Shown: positions 25,982 through 35,199, counted from the stretch's first letter. The stretch is 42,180 bases of DNA from WVXP01 sp964348095 (GCA_964348095.1 CAYGBK010000064.1:1-42180); one strand, 5' to 3'. Notes: a model not told the origin generated them from the sequence alone. Program-made: numbers and translations.

Positions 25982-26269
25982 GACGGTGACTCCATTTGGT
26001 TTTTAAGGGAAACGAACACTTTTCATTGTCCCATGAATGTCGACTCAAGGCAATCCCACAGGACCTGAGGAGTTCCTCAGAGCGGCCTTAGATACACTCG
26101 ATGTGTTGGGGTACCTGTTGCGTGGATTTTTTCATTTCCCTGGGCTTTGGAATAGTCATTGATGCCATTTTGGACTGGTTTGAGATGCTAACAAGACTTG
26201 CCCCACAGGCTTGGAACCGGTGAACGGTGATAAAAAACGCCCTTAGGATAGCGGATGGGCTGTGGACAC

Positions 26270-27136
26270 TTAGAGAATTCCCTTCGCCTTTAGTAGAGGA
26301 GTGGGATCTACGACGAGTTTTTCAAGGCCCAGATCTTTTTCAGCCATTTCCATGGTCAGCCCGATCAGTTGGCTCAGGTAGATTATGGGCAGCCCATATC
26401 CGCGATGATACTTCCTTTCCACGTCGGGCTGACGCATGTCCAGATTGGACTGGCAGAGAGGGCAGACCACGGCGATGCAGTCGGCCTTGACGTCTCTGGC
26501 AGCGTCGAGCAGCTCATTGGCCAGCCTAAGGCCGATATCTGTCCGGGTGATTGAGAGGCTCGCCCCGCAACACTCCGTCTTGTGTGACCAGGGGAGCGGC
26601 TCCGCACCGAGGGCCAACACAATGTCGTCCATCATGGTTGGATTCTCTGCACTGCCGATCTCAACACCTGGTAGCCTAGTTAGGCAGCCGTAGTAATTAA
26701 CCACCCTCAAACCTTCCAGTGGTTTCTTCGTGCATTCTTGGATTCGCTGTAAGCCAATGTCATGATAAAGGAAGTCGAGCAGGTGTTTAGACGATACCGA
26801 TCCCTTGTAGATGTGGCCGACCGTCTCACTCAACCGACTTCCCAATTCTGGTTTCTCCTCGACTGCTTTGTGCGTGTGGATGAGGTGGCTATAACACGCC
26901 GGACAGGGGGAGACGACGGTCGTTAGTTTCCCTTCCTCAGCCTTTAGCAAGTTTCGATAGGGCAGGGCAAAGGCGAGCTCCTCGCTGAGTTGATGAGCAG
27001 GGCTGGCTCCACAACAGTTCCAGTCTGGAATATCGGTAAGCTCGATTCCGTAGCCTTTGCAGATTGTCCGAAAGGAATGGTCAAATTCCTTGGCCGTACT
27101 TTCGAGAGAGCAACCAGGATAATAGCCAACGTTCAT
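26270..27136 (-). CDS. hdrB: Heterodisulfide reductase-like subunit B
   Basis: 288 residues with two complete CCG-domain motifs: C9, C41-C42, C78-x2-C81, and C151, C189-C190, C225-x2-C228. In HdrB of methanogens these bind two non-cubane [4Fe-4S] clusters that reduce the CoM-CoB disulfide. A bacterium is not expected to use that substrate; the bacterial acceptor is unknown (another disulfide or thiol carrier is possible). An AGGAGAG site precedes the ATG. It is the last gene of the Fdh-Hdr locus, 12 bp after hdrC. Confidence 0.92.
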   Translation of the reverse strand: MNVGYYPGCSLESTAKEFDHSFRTICKGYGIELTDIPDWNCCGASPAHQLSEELAFALPYRNLLKAEEGKLTTVVSPCPACYSHLIHTHKAVEEKPELGSRLSETVGHIYKGSVSSKHLLDFLYHDIGLQRIQECTKKPLEGLRVVNYYGCLTRLPGVEIGSAENPTMMDDIVLALGAEPLPWSHKTECCGASLSITRTDIGLRLANELLDAARDVKADCIAVVCPLCQSNLDMRQPDVERKYHRGYGLPIIYLSQLIGLTMEMAEKDLGLEKLVVDPTPLLKAKGIL

Positions 27137-27148
27137 ACTAGATCTCTC

Positions 27149-27709
27149 CTATTTCTCCACATATCTTCGGCTCTGCTGAAAAATCTGCCTGACTGCTGGC
27201 AGCTCCCGAATCTTATGGGCAAGAAGGCTGAGTTTTCCCTTTCCCAACATCAGTGGTCCTAGGTGGGCATCTTTTGTAGGCTGGCGGGAGGCCATATTGT
27301 ATCGGATCACCAGTCCTAGTTCGTGAACTCTACCGTGCCGCCTGATCGAATCCAGAAAAATTTGGTCAAAAGCCACGATCTGCTTCTGTCCTGGTGCGAC
27401 ACCCTCCTCGACGGCCATTTTTCGGAGAGTATCCATAATCGTTGCAATTTCAATCTTTTCTGGACAACGAGATGAACATGTCTCACAGGATGCACAGAGC
27501 CATATGGTTGAACACTCCAGAACCTGCTTCCTCGAATTGACCTGAATATGCCGAAGAACCTGACTTGGTTTCAAATCCATTTCCGGAGCGATGGGGCAAC
27601 TCGCGGTGCACTTTCCGCATTGGACACAATGGAAGGCGTCCTCCCCGTTGAGGCCGAAAATCTCATCTCTGAATCGATGGATGTTTTCCTGCCTATTTAG
27701 TACTCTCAA
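27149..27709 (-). CDS. hdrC: Heterodisulfide reductase-like subunit C
   Basis: 186-residue Fe-S protein with two [4Fe-4S] motifs, CVQCGKCTASCPIAPEMDL and CASCETCSSRCPEKIEI, that would wire HdrA to HdrB. The likely start is TTG at 27709, because AGGAGG lies 6-7 nt upstream and the product then begins MRVLNRQENIHRF. It overlaps the end of hdrA by 17 nt, pointing to coupled translation. Confidence 0.92.
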   Translation of the reverse strand: MRVLNRQENIHRFRDEIFGLNGEDAFHCVQCGKCTASCPIAPEMDLKPSQVLRHIQVNSRKQVLECSTIWLCASCETCSSRCPEKIEIATIMDTLRKMAVEEGVAPGQKQIVAFDQIFLDSIRRHGRVHELGLVIRYNMASRQPTKDAHLGPLMLGKGKLSLLAHKIRELPAVRQIFQQSRRYVEK

Positions 27710-29681
27710 GTTTTTCCTCCTCTATCTCTGAGAACGGGGCGGAAATCTGCGCGTAGATTTGATCGTCTGAAAACCCCCGTACATTGGCTGCCTTGGTTCG
27801 GCAGGTTGCGGCACAGTTCCCACAGCCCTGGCAGAGGGATTGAACAATGCTGGCAACGTGCTTCCCTTGGACCGTCTCCTCCCTGATGGCATCGAAGGGG
27901 CAGACTTTGACGCAGTTCAAGCATCCGCTGCAAATATCGGCCTCCACGTAGGCGATTTTCGGATCAATCGTCAGTTCATCCTGAGACAAAACAGAACAGG
28001 CTTTCACCGCTGCTGCACCTGCCATGGCCACAGAATCGGGCACATCCTTGGGAAACTGGCACGACCCGGCCAGATAGATTCCCTTGGTCACGCTCTCCAC
28101 GGGTTGAAGCTTGGGGTGAGCCTCTGAGAAGAAACCGTAGGTGTCGTGAGGGATATTGAGGAGTTTGGCCAGGTCCTTGGCGCCGTCCCTCGGAACAGCC
28201 GCCGCCGCCAGGACGACGAGATCCGCTTCCACCTCGACCTGTTCGCCGGTCAGGGTATCGGCTCCCCGAACGACTAACTGGCCGCCCTTCTCATAGATCT
28301 TGGCCACTCGTCCCCTGATGTAGACCGCCCCTGCTTCTGTCTGGGCTTTCTTGTAGAACTCTTCGTAACCTTTACCAGGGGTTCTGATGTCGATGTAAAA
28401 GATATAGGACTGACTGCCAGGAACGTGGTCGTTGACAAGAATCGCCTGTTTGGCTGTGTACATGCAGCAGATCCTGGAACAGTAGGGCATCCCTTTGGCC
28501 TCATCCCGAGACCCAGCGCATTGGACGAAAACCACCCGTTTCGCCTCTTGATTGTTGGACGGTCGAATGACATGTCCCCCCGTGGGGCCTGACGGCTCAA
28601 GCATTCTCTCCAGGTGGAGGGACGTGATCACATCTTTCAACTGGCCTCCCCCGTACTCCTCGTACGCACTGGTATCGAATTGATCGAAACCGGTGGCGAC
28701 AATGATGGTTCCAAATTTCTCGGTGATGAGTTCGTCCTTCTGCTCATAGTCAACAGCATCGGCCGGACAGACCTTGGCACAGACGCCACATTTTCCCTTC
28801 GTCAGATACATGCAGATCTCAGGATCAATAACCGGAACATTGGGGACTGCCTGGCCAAAGGGTCTATAGATAGCCTTCCGTTTACCGAGTCCCAGTTCCC
28901 ACTCGTTGGGAGATTTCTTGGGACATTTTTCAATGCACTCGCCGCATCCCGTGCACTTTTCCTCGTCGACAAAACGGGCCCTCTTCCGGATGGTGACGTC
29001 AAAGTTTCCGACAAACCCTTTTACGTCCTCGACCTCCGCATAGGTCATGATCTTGATTTTTTCGTCTTGGGATGACTCCGTCATCCTCGGGGTCAGAATT
29101 CAGGCGGAACAGTCGAGGGTGGGGAATGTCTTCTCCAACTGGGCCATCCGACCCCCAATAGTCGGTAGTTTTTCGACAATCGTTGACGGGTAGCCAGCCT
29201 GACTCAAATCCAGAGCCGCCTGAATCCCTGATATCCCCCCACCAATCACCAGGGCCCGTTTCGCTACCGGAGACTTCAACGGCTCGAGTGGTTCGAGACG
29301 AGCCACCTTGAAGACAGCCATTGCAGTCAGTTGTTCGGCTTTTCTGGTCGCCTCTTCCCGTTCTGAATGAACCCAGGCACACTGTTCCCGGATGTTTGCC
29401 ATTTCGCACAGATACCGGTTTTGCCCTGCTGATTCGATGCATTTCTGAAACGTCACTTCATGCATCCTGGGACTGCACGACGAAACGACGATGCGATCGA
29501 GTTTGTGGTCTTTAGTGGCCTTCTTTATGGTTCCCTGCCCGAGATCTGAACAACTGTACTGGAGGTCTTCCGCATGGACAACATCCGGAAGTTTCTTCGC
29601 TGTCTCAACGACACGCTTAACGTCCACCATGGACGCTATGTTCGTGCCTCAGTGGCAGATAAAGACGCCTATTCTTGCCAT
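27693..29681 (-). CDS. hdrA: Heterodisulfide reductase-like subunit A with two selenocysteines
   Basis: Flavin-containing core of the Hdr complex, 662 residues when two in-frame UGA codons are read as selenocysteine. UGA at 29651-29649 (residue 11) gives MARIGVFICHUGTNIA; the family has CHCG there. UGA at 29102-29100 (residue 194) gives TLDCSAUILTPRM; the family has DCSxCILTPKM. Between them are YSCSDLGQ, SSCSPRMHE and the FAD motif GGGISG (147-152); after them are four ferredoxin-type motifs beginning CTGCGECIEKCP (243-253). Start ATG 29681 has GGAGAG upstream. Treating the UGAs as stops would leave two fragments and lose the first 17 residues. HdrA bifurcates or transfers electrons between MvhD, ferredoxin and HdrBC. 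Confidence 0.92.
29070..29102 (-). promoter_or_regulatory. Putative bacterial SECIS element, second UGA of hdrA
   Basis: The UGA at 29102-29100 is followed 13 nt later by a perfect 7-bp hairpin GGATGAC-GGA-GTCATCC (29086-29070). The apical loop starts about 20 nt after the UGA, close to the distance in the other two elements here. In bacteria such a hairpin just after UGA binds SelB. Confidence 0.75.
29621..29651 (-). promoter_or_regulatory. Putative bacterial SECIS element, first UGA of hdrA
   Basis: The UGA at 29651-29649 is followed by a hairpin CGTCC-ATGGT-GGACG. The stem starts 14 nt after the UGA and the loop 19 nt after it, the same loop position as in fdhA of this window. Confidence 0.75.
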
Positions 29682-29938
29682 AACTCTCCTCTCTCTTCTT
29701 AGGCGGATACCTGAAAGGCTGGAAAGGGAAGGGCTGAGCCAAAAGGTGGTGCTCGTCGTCCCTCGTCGGCGGTTCGTTGTTTATCCATCAGAGCCCACGC
29801 ACCAGAATGCGAACCAGTAGATCACATTCATAATGGAATGACTCGAACCTCTTCTTCCCTGATACACCGTCAGCCGACAACTAAGGCCTTCAGATAAAGT
29901 ACTTGAGCCGCGAAAAACGAAGCTTTCAGGGATTTTCG
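29682..29938. other. Intergenic stretch between fdhA and hdrA
   Basis: 257 bp with no supported gene, the only sizeable gap in the Fdh-Hdr locus. I see no convincing terminator or promoter, so it is unclear whether fdhA and hdrA are one transcript. Confidence 0.4.
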
Positions 29939-31993
29939 TTATGAATCCAGTTTTTCAATTTTCACTGCGCAGGCCTTTAATTCAGGAATCTTGGCAATCG
30001 GATCGAGGGCAGTATTGGTGAGGCGGTTTGCCGCTGCCTCCGCAAAGTGGAAAGGAATAAAAACAACTCCCCGGTCCGCTCGATCCGTTACGGTGGCGTT
30101 GATATTGATCGCTCCTCGCCTGGAGCTTACGCGAACGTGCTCACCCTCCCCAATTCCGAGCCGCTGCGCATCTTCCGGGTGAATCTCCATATAAGCCGTT
30201 TCGGCTTCTTTGTGGAGGCTAGGGGAGATGCGAGTCATGGTTCCCGTATGAAAATGAAATCCCATCCGACCTGTCGTGAGGACAAAGGGGAACTCATCAT
30301 CGGGGATTTCCGCCGGGTCTCGGTAAGAGATTGGATGAAAGGTCCCAACCCCTTTCGCAAATCGGTCCTTGTGGAGGAATAGGGTGCCGTGATCTTCAGG
30401 CGAGCAGCAGGGCCATTGAATCCCTTCTGTCTCGATTCTCCCATAGGTTATGCCTTGATAGATGGGCGTCAACTGAGCAAGTTCTTCGAGAATTTCTTCT
30501 GGCGAAGAAAAGTCAAATCCTTTTCCCCCCATCCTCTGGGCGAGATCACATAAGATCTCCCAGTCGGGCCTCGCATCGCCCAATGGATCGATCGCTTTTC
30601 TGACTCGCTGGACCCGTCGGTCGGTGGCCGTGAAAGTTCCGTCCTTTTCTGCGAAGCTTACACCGGGAAGCACCACATGGGCGAACTTTGCCGTCTCTGT
30701 CATGAAGATATCCTGAACAACAAGAAAATCGAGCTTCGTGATGGCTTTTTCCAGGTGTTCGATGTCCGGATCACTGAGAAGCGGATTCTCAGCGAGGATA
30801 AACATAGCCCTGACTTCACCCTGATCGATGGCTGAGACCATCTCTTGAATTGTAAGTCCGACCTGTCGGTCGACCTCAACTCCCCATGCCTTCTCAAATT
30901 TTTTCGCCACCCCCTCATCGGTCACGCTCTGATAGCCAGGGTAGACATTGGGAAGTGCGCCCATGTCGCACGCCCCCTGTACGTTGTTCTGACCGCGTAA
31001 GGGGTTGACCCCGGTGCCTGGTCGGCCCAGGTTCCCAGTGACCATAGCGAGATTGGCCAGGGCGAGGACATTGTCAGTCCCACTCGTGTGCTGGGTAATG
31101 CCCATGGCGTAGACGATACTTGCCTTTTCCGCCTGACCATAGATTTCCGCAATCCTGTGAAGATCGTCTGGAGCGATCCCCGATATCTCGGCCACCCGCT
31201 CGGGCGTATAGGAGTCGACCTCTTTTTTGAGTTCCTCAAAGCCCTCGGTCCGCTCGGCGATGAACTCCCTGTTCTCCCAGCCCTCTTTAATGATGATGCG
31301 GATGAGGCCATTGATCCAGGCCACATCGGACCCGGGCCTGTTGCGGACATGGATGTCGGCAACTTGAGCCATCTGGATCCGGCGGGGTTCGATCACGATG
31401 AGTTTGGCTCCTTTTTCCTTCGCCCGAAAAATGCGGCGAGCCACTAACGGGTGGGCTTCCGACGTGTTGGAACCCGTTATCAGGATGCAGTTTGCGTCTT
31501 CGAGTTCCGGGGTCGAGTTTGTCATGGCGCCACTGCCAAATGCCCGGGCTAGACCAGCCACGGTGGAGGAGTGTCAGAGGCGGGCACAGTGATCCACACT
31601 GTTGGTTCCCACAACAGCACGCATCCATTTCTGGAAGAGGTAGTTCTCCTCATTGGTGCATTTGGCCGAAGCCAGGCCAACGATGCTGCGGGGGCCGAAC
31701 TTATCGCGGATTTCGGAAAGACGTGAAGCAACCAACCCCAAGGCGTCATCCCAGTTGGATTGCTTGAAATCTTTATCGACTCTGACCAAAGGCGTGAGAA
31801 GCCTTTTGTCACTTTCCACGAATTCATGAACGCTCCAGCCTTTGATGCACAGGGTCCCTTCACTGATGGGGTGGGTTTTCACGGGTAGGGTTCCGACCAG
31901 TCCCTCATCCATGATCTCGAGTAGGACTCCACACCCACAGCCGCAGTAGGCGCACGTTGTCTGTACTGTCCTATATTCCACAGTGTGCCTCAC
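29939..31993 (-). CDS. fdhA: Selenocysteine-containing formate dehydrogenase catalytic subunit
   Basis: Molybdenum- or tungsten-bis-pterin formate dehydrogenase, 684 residues with UGA 31576-31574 read as Sec140. The context CARLUHSSTVAGLARAFG is the catalytic Sec-His pair of the family, and the number 140 is the same as in E. coli FdhF. The N-terminal [4Fe-4S] cluster has C14, C17, C21 and C49. Later motifs such as GITQHTSGTDNVLALANLAM and RGQNNVQGACDMG are typical. The start is GTG 31993, overlapping the upstream FdhB-like stop in GTGA. No Tat signal is present, so the enzyme should be cytoplasmic. It would oxidise formate or reduce CO2 and pass electrons to the FdhB-like and MvhD/Hdr proteins. 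Confidence 0.95.
31547..31576 (-). promoter_or_regulatory. Putative SECIS element of fdhA
   Basis: After the UGA a hairpin GGCT-GGTCT-AGCC lies at 31559-31547. The apical GGTCT begins 19 nt after the UGA; the E. coli fdhF SECIS, as I recall it, has GGTCT in its loop at the same distance. This strongly supports decoding as selenocysteine. Confidence 0.85.
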
Positions 31994-32808
31994 TTCTTTG
32001 TGCAGGTCTGACAGATATCGAATGTTCCATCACCCAGAACCTCCAGGGGAGGTGGATCTTCGACGTTCTCTCCCGGCAGGTACCCGAACAGATCCTTCAC
32101 CGTTTCCCTTACCTTCCGATAGAGTGTGCGAAGAGGGATGTCGGCCGGGCATGCCTCTTCACATAGGCCGCAATCGATGCATCGATCAGCCATGTGCATG
32201 GCACGAACCAAATGGAAAATAGGCATCTGCGGCGGCATGCCTCCGAGGTGAACCAGGTTATGATCTTCCAGGGTGCAGGATGGGCAAAAGCAGACGGGAC
32301 AGATGTCCCGACAACCGTAGCATTTGATACATTTCCTAAACTGGTCCATCCAAAAAAGGTACCTCTCCGGCTCCGCTTTTGCCTCGATTTCTCTAACCAA
32401 AGGAGGATCTCCATCACGCTCGACTTTTTCGCCAATGTCGATCCGAGATGGGTATGGACGAAAGCAATCGCACTTCTCGGCGAGCTCTCCGGAGCAGGCC
32501 AACCCAAGAAAGCGCACCTTCTCTTGATCGAGTTGCTGGTTCTTGTAAAGCTCGATCAAAGCACGCTCATCGCACGCCCGGGCGAAGATACCAAAAGTGT
32601 CGTCTGGATATTTTCGGGTCAGTCTGATTAGGAGTTTTGTCAGGGGATAGCGCACCTCCCCCAGATACAGTTCGTCCAGGTCCTCCGCTTTTGTAAACAG
32701 ATACGGAATTGGATGACCACCGACTACTCTCAGGCTCAGAAATCCGACCACATCAGCTTTGGCCAGCATCTCTGAAACCAAGGTTTTTCCCTTTTCTAAA
32801 CCAGCCAT
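31990..32808 (-). CDS. Fe-S electron-transfer subunit, FdhB/FrhB-like, partner of FdhA
   Basis: 272 residues. The N-terminal part (about 1-150) resembles the FrhB/FdhB family of flavin-containing subunits (FGIFARACDERALIEL, LGLACSGELAEKCDC). Two cluster motifs follow: C160, C163, C166, C170 with extra C173, C175, C178 (RKCIKCYGCRDICPVCFC), and C210, C213, C216, C220 (DRCIDCGLCEEACP). It precedes fdhA and overlaps its start in GTGA, so the two are coupled. It probably links FdhA to the Hdr/MvhD module or to a soluble carrier; the carrier is not evident. Confidence 0.8.
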   Translation of the reverse strand: MAGLEKGKTLVSEMLAKADVVGFLSLRVVGGHPIPYLFTKAEDLDELYLGEVRYPLTKLLIRLTRKYPDDTFGIFARACDERALIELYKNQQLDQEKVRFLGLACSGELAEKCDCFRPYPSRIDIGEKVERDGDPPLVREIEAKAEPERYLFWMDQFRKCIKCYGCRDICPVCFCPSCTLEDHNLVHLGGMPPQMPIFHLVRAMHMADRCIDCGLCEEACPADIPLRTLYRKVRETVKDLFGYLPGENVEDPPPLEVLGDGTFDICQTCTKK

Positions 32809-32877
32809 TCCCCTCTATTCCTTCCGAACAAATCTTTTCTCCCTTGGAGCTACTATTTAAGCTGCTCCGCCCAGATC

Positions 32878-33303
32878 TCACCCCTTCTCTCTCAAAGGTG
32901 ATGCTCCCAATTGTCTGATCTGTTCGGTAAACTCATTCATAAGATTGGCGAACTTGGCGCCTTCAGAACTTGATATCCATTCCAGTCTCAACCGATCCGG
33001 TGAGATTCCCACAAACCCGATGAGCTCCTTCATCACGGCGACCCTTTTTGAAGCGATGTAGTTGCCCTTCAGGTAGTGGCAGTCGCCGATGTGTCACCCC
33101 GTGACGAGGACACCATCGGCCCCCTCCTGAAAGGCCTTCAACACATGGTGGGGGGAGACGCGGCCGCTACACATGACACGGATGGGCAGGACATTGGCAG
33201 GGTATTTTAGGCGCATGCCACCTGCAAGATCCGCCCCTGCGTAACTACACCAGTTGCAGCAGAAGGCGATAATCTTGGGTTCGAATGCGTTGGTGTCTGC
33301 CAT
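32878..33303 (-). CDS. mvhD: MvhD-type hydrogenase/Hdr iron-sulfur subunit with selenocysteine
   Basis: 141 residues from ATG 33303 when UGA 33096-33094 is read as Sec70. Family motifs are FCCNWCSYAGADLAG (C15, C16, C19), IRVMCSGRV (C45) and GUHIGDCHYLKGN, where most members have GCHPGDCHY. After the UGA the frame stays open for 71 codons with conserved MvhD sequence (RLRLEWISSSEG) up to the stop at 32878. MvhD carries a [2Fe-2S] cluster and connects hydrogenase or Fdh to HdrA. Sec at this position is known in VhuD of methanococci. A start at 33351 would fall inside the -10 box, so ATG 33303 is preferred. A 4-bp candidate hairpin (TGCC/GGCA) follows the UGA but is weak. Confidence 0.9.
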
Positions 33304-33350
33304 GGTTTTCCTTTCTTCATCCGACTTGTGAATTTTTTTATTAAGTCCCA

Positions 33351-33379
33351 ATAAAACCGTAGATCCGTGACTTTGTCAA
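33351..33379 (-). promoter_or_regulatory. Sigma-70-type promoter of the mvhD-fdh-hdr locus
   Basis: On the minus strand a perfect -35 TTGACA (33379-33374), 17-nt spacer and -10 TTTTAT (33356-33351). The predicted start near 33344 lies about 40 nt before the mvhD ATG. Confidence 0.7.
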
Positions 33380-33697
33380 GGAGGAAAACCGACTAATGTT
33401 GAAGGCTTAGAGGCAAATCTTGTGTGTTAGCTACGTCGTGGTTCCTTTGCGAATGGTGGGGGAACCGTCAGCCAATATCGCCCCGTGGGACAGTCACCTT
33501 GACTTCCCTCGAGCAATACTCATATATACCAGATCTAGCCCTTGTTTTTCAATGGAAATGGAGACCGGTATTCAGGGGTCATGGGTCAGGGACTGGTTTT
33601 ATGAATCCCTTCATTGCTGTTGTTCCGGGTTTCGGCTGCGATTGCCAATGATCGTCCTCCTGACAAATGATCCCCGCCACCTGGAGACGTGTAAAAG
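33380..33697. other. Gap between the mvhD promoter and nfo
   Basis: About 318 bp between divergent genes without a supported gene. No clear plus-strand promoter for nfo was found. A ribosome-site-like AAGGAGG near 33379 is followed only by a four-codon frame (33396), which I consider chance. Confidence 0.45.
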
Positions 33698-34537
33698 ATG
33701 CGTTTTGGGTTCCATGTGTCCATAGCTGGGGGATTTTCCAAGGCCCTAGGGCGGGCCAAAGCCAGAAACTGCGAGACCATCCAGGTTTTCTCCCGGAACC
33801 CCCGAGGGTGGAAGTCGACCCCGCTCGACATGGAGGAGGTGTCACGATTCAGAAGAGGATTAAGGGACGAGGCCATTTCGCCCGTATTTGTCCATTTGCC
33901 TTACCTCCCCAATCTCGCAACCAAACTGACCTCTTTCTATGACCGGTCACTCAGCGTTCTCGAGGAGGATCTCCGCCGAGCAGAAATCCTTTCAGCCCAA
34001 TACCTTATCATGCACATGGGAAGCCGCCTCAGTTCCTCGAGGAAGGAGGCTCTAAGAACCCTGGCCGAGAGCATCAACCGGGCCTTTGGAGAGGTTGAGA
34101 ATCGGACCATGCTTCTTCTGGAAAACACATCGGGCCAAGGAACACAGATTGGATCGCGGTTTGAAGAGATCGGAGCAGTCATCGGCAAGGTGGAGAACCA
34201 GGATCGAATTGGGGTCTGTCTCGATACGGCCCACGCGTACGGGGCAGGTTACGACATGTCTAACCGACAGGGTCTGGAGACAACCCTTGGGGACCTCGAC
34301 CGATTCGTGGGTCTCGAAAAACTCTTTCTCATCCACCTGAATGATACCAAGGTACCTCTAGGTTCCCAGAAAGACAGGCACTGGCACATCGGGGAAGGGA
34401 AAATCGGTCTCGAAGGGTTTCGTCACATCGTAAATCATCCTCGCCTTAGCGATCTTCCGGGTATCATGGAGACGCCGCGGAAAAATGATAGGATGGATCT
34501 CAAGAACATGTCCGTCATTCGGAGTCTTTTAGAATAA
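33698..34537 (+). CDS. nfo: Endonuclease IV (AP endonuclease)
   Basis: Zinc-dependent AP endonuclease of base-excision repair, 279 residues, near the usual 280. The nine metal ligands of the family can be located: His in FVHLPYL, His in LIMHMGS, Glu in LLLENTSGQG, Asp and His in CLDTAHAYGAGYD, His in IHLNDTK, Asp and His in DRHWHIGEG, and Glu in IMETPRKND. It is divergent from mvhD. A diverged, frameshifted copy of its last third lies at 37607-37899. Confidence 0.96.
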   Translation: MRFGFHVSIAGGFSKALGRAKARNCETIQVFSRNPRGWKSTPLDMEEVSRFRRGLRDEAISPVFVHLPYLPNLATKLTSFYDRSLSVLEEDLRRAEILSAQYLIMHMGSRLSSSRKEALRTLAESINRAFGEVENRTMLLLENTSGQGTQIGSRFEEIGAVIGKVENQDRIGVCLDTAHAYGAGYDMSNRQGLETTLGDLDRFVGLEKLFLIHLNDTKVPLGSQKDRHWHIGEGKIGLEGFRHIVNHPRLSDLPGIMETPRKNDRMDLKNMSVIRSLLE

Positions 34538-34712
34538 CAGGCACCGAGCTCAGGTGAGGGTTTGCTGGTGGGATGCGAAATAATTCGACGGTTTCTGTTC
34601 GGAATGGGTCATGATCCTGATGGCGGTAAAGCCAATCAACTATTTTGAAGTAGAAGGTTTTTAGTTTGATGGGAGAAGTATTAGAGGTGACTCAAACACT
34701 TTGAGAGAGCTA

Positions 34713-35147
34713 TCACTCGATTATCTCAGTTTCTTCCCTCGCATCTTCTTTCGGTTTCAGGACGGAAACATTTCCATCTCGTTGAGTCTCTCCTCTTGGC
34801 ATCTGGCAGTTCCCCTCCAAAATGGCACCTTCTGATAGGACCAGGAGTGCCGTTTGAATATCTCCTCGAATTTCGCCAGACCGAGAGATTTCTATTCTGT
34901 TTTCAGCTTTAACGTTACCTTTTACTTGCCCGTTAACGATGAGAGACTTGACATTGATCTGGCCATTCACCTCACCTGTCTCCCCGATAATCAAGGAATC
35001 TCCCGCGAGGATGACCCCTTTGAAATTTCCATCGAGACGAAAGACACCCTCGAAACTTATCTTACCCTCTAGAGTTGTTCCTTTTCCGAGAAAGGCGTTG
35101 ACCTCATCGGTTGTGGGCAATTCTCTCTGACCTTTCCTACTTATCAT
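34713..35147 (-). CDS. Bactofilin (polymer-forming cytoskeletal protein)
   Basis: 144 residues from ATG 35147, which has AAAGGAG upstream. The core (about 20-120) has the short repeating beta-helix pattern of bactofilins: TTLEGKISFEGVFRLDGNFK, GDSLIIGETGEVNGQINVKS, then GQVKGNVKAENRIEISRSGE. Flanking ends are polar and disordered. Bactofilins form filaments that organise cell-wall enzymes. Here it converges on nfo and is preceded by a small membrane protein gene in the same direction. Confidence 0.9.
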   Translation of the reverse strand: MISRKGQRELPTTDEVNAFLGKGTTLEGKISFEGVFRLDGNFKGVILAGDSLIIGETGEVNGQINVKSLIVNGQVKGNVKAENRIEISRSGEIRGDIQTALLVLSEGAILEGNCQMPRGETQRDGNVSVLKPKEDAREETEIIE

Positions 35148-35199
35148 GACTCTGCTCCTTTGTCCCCAGAAGAAATGCACACTGACAGGCGTTAGGGGG

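Noticed and set aside
29084..31576. Frameshifts or nonsense mutations making fdhA and hdrA pseudogenes
   Set aside because: All interruptions are UGA only, fall exactly on Cys/Sec columns, keep the frame, and are followed by hairpins at a fixed distance. Decay would not produce this pattern.
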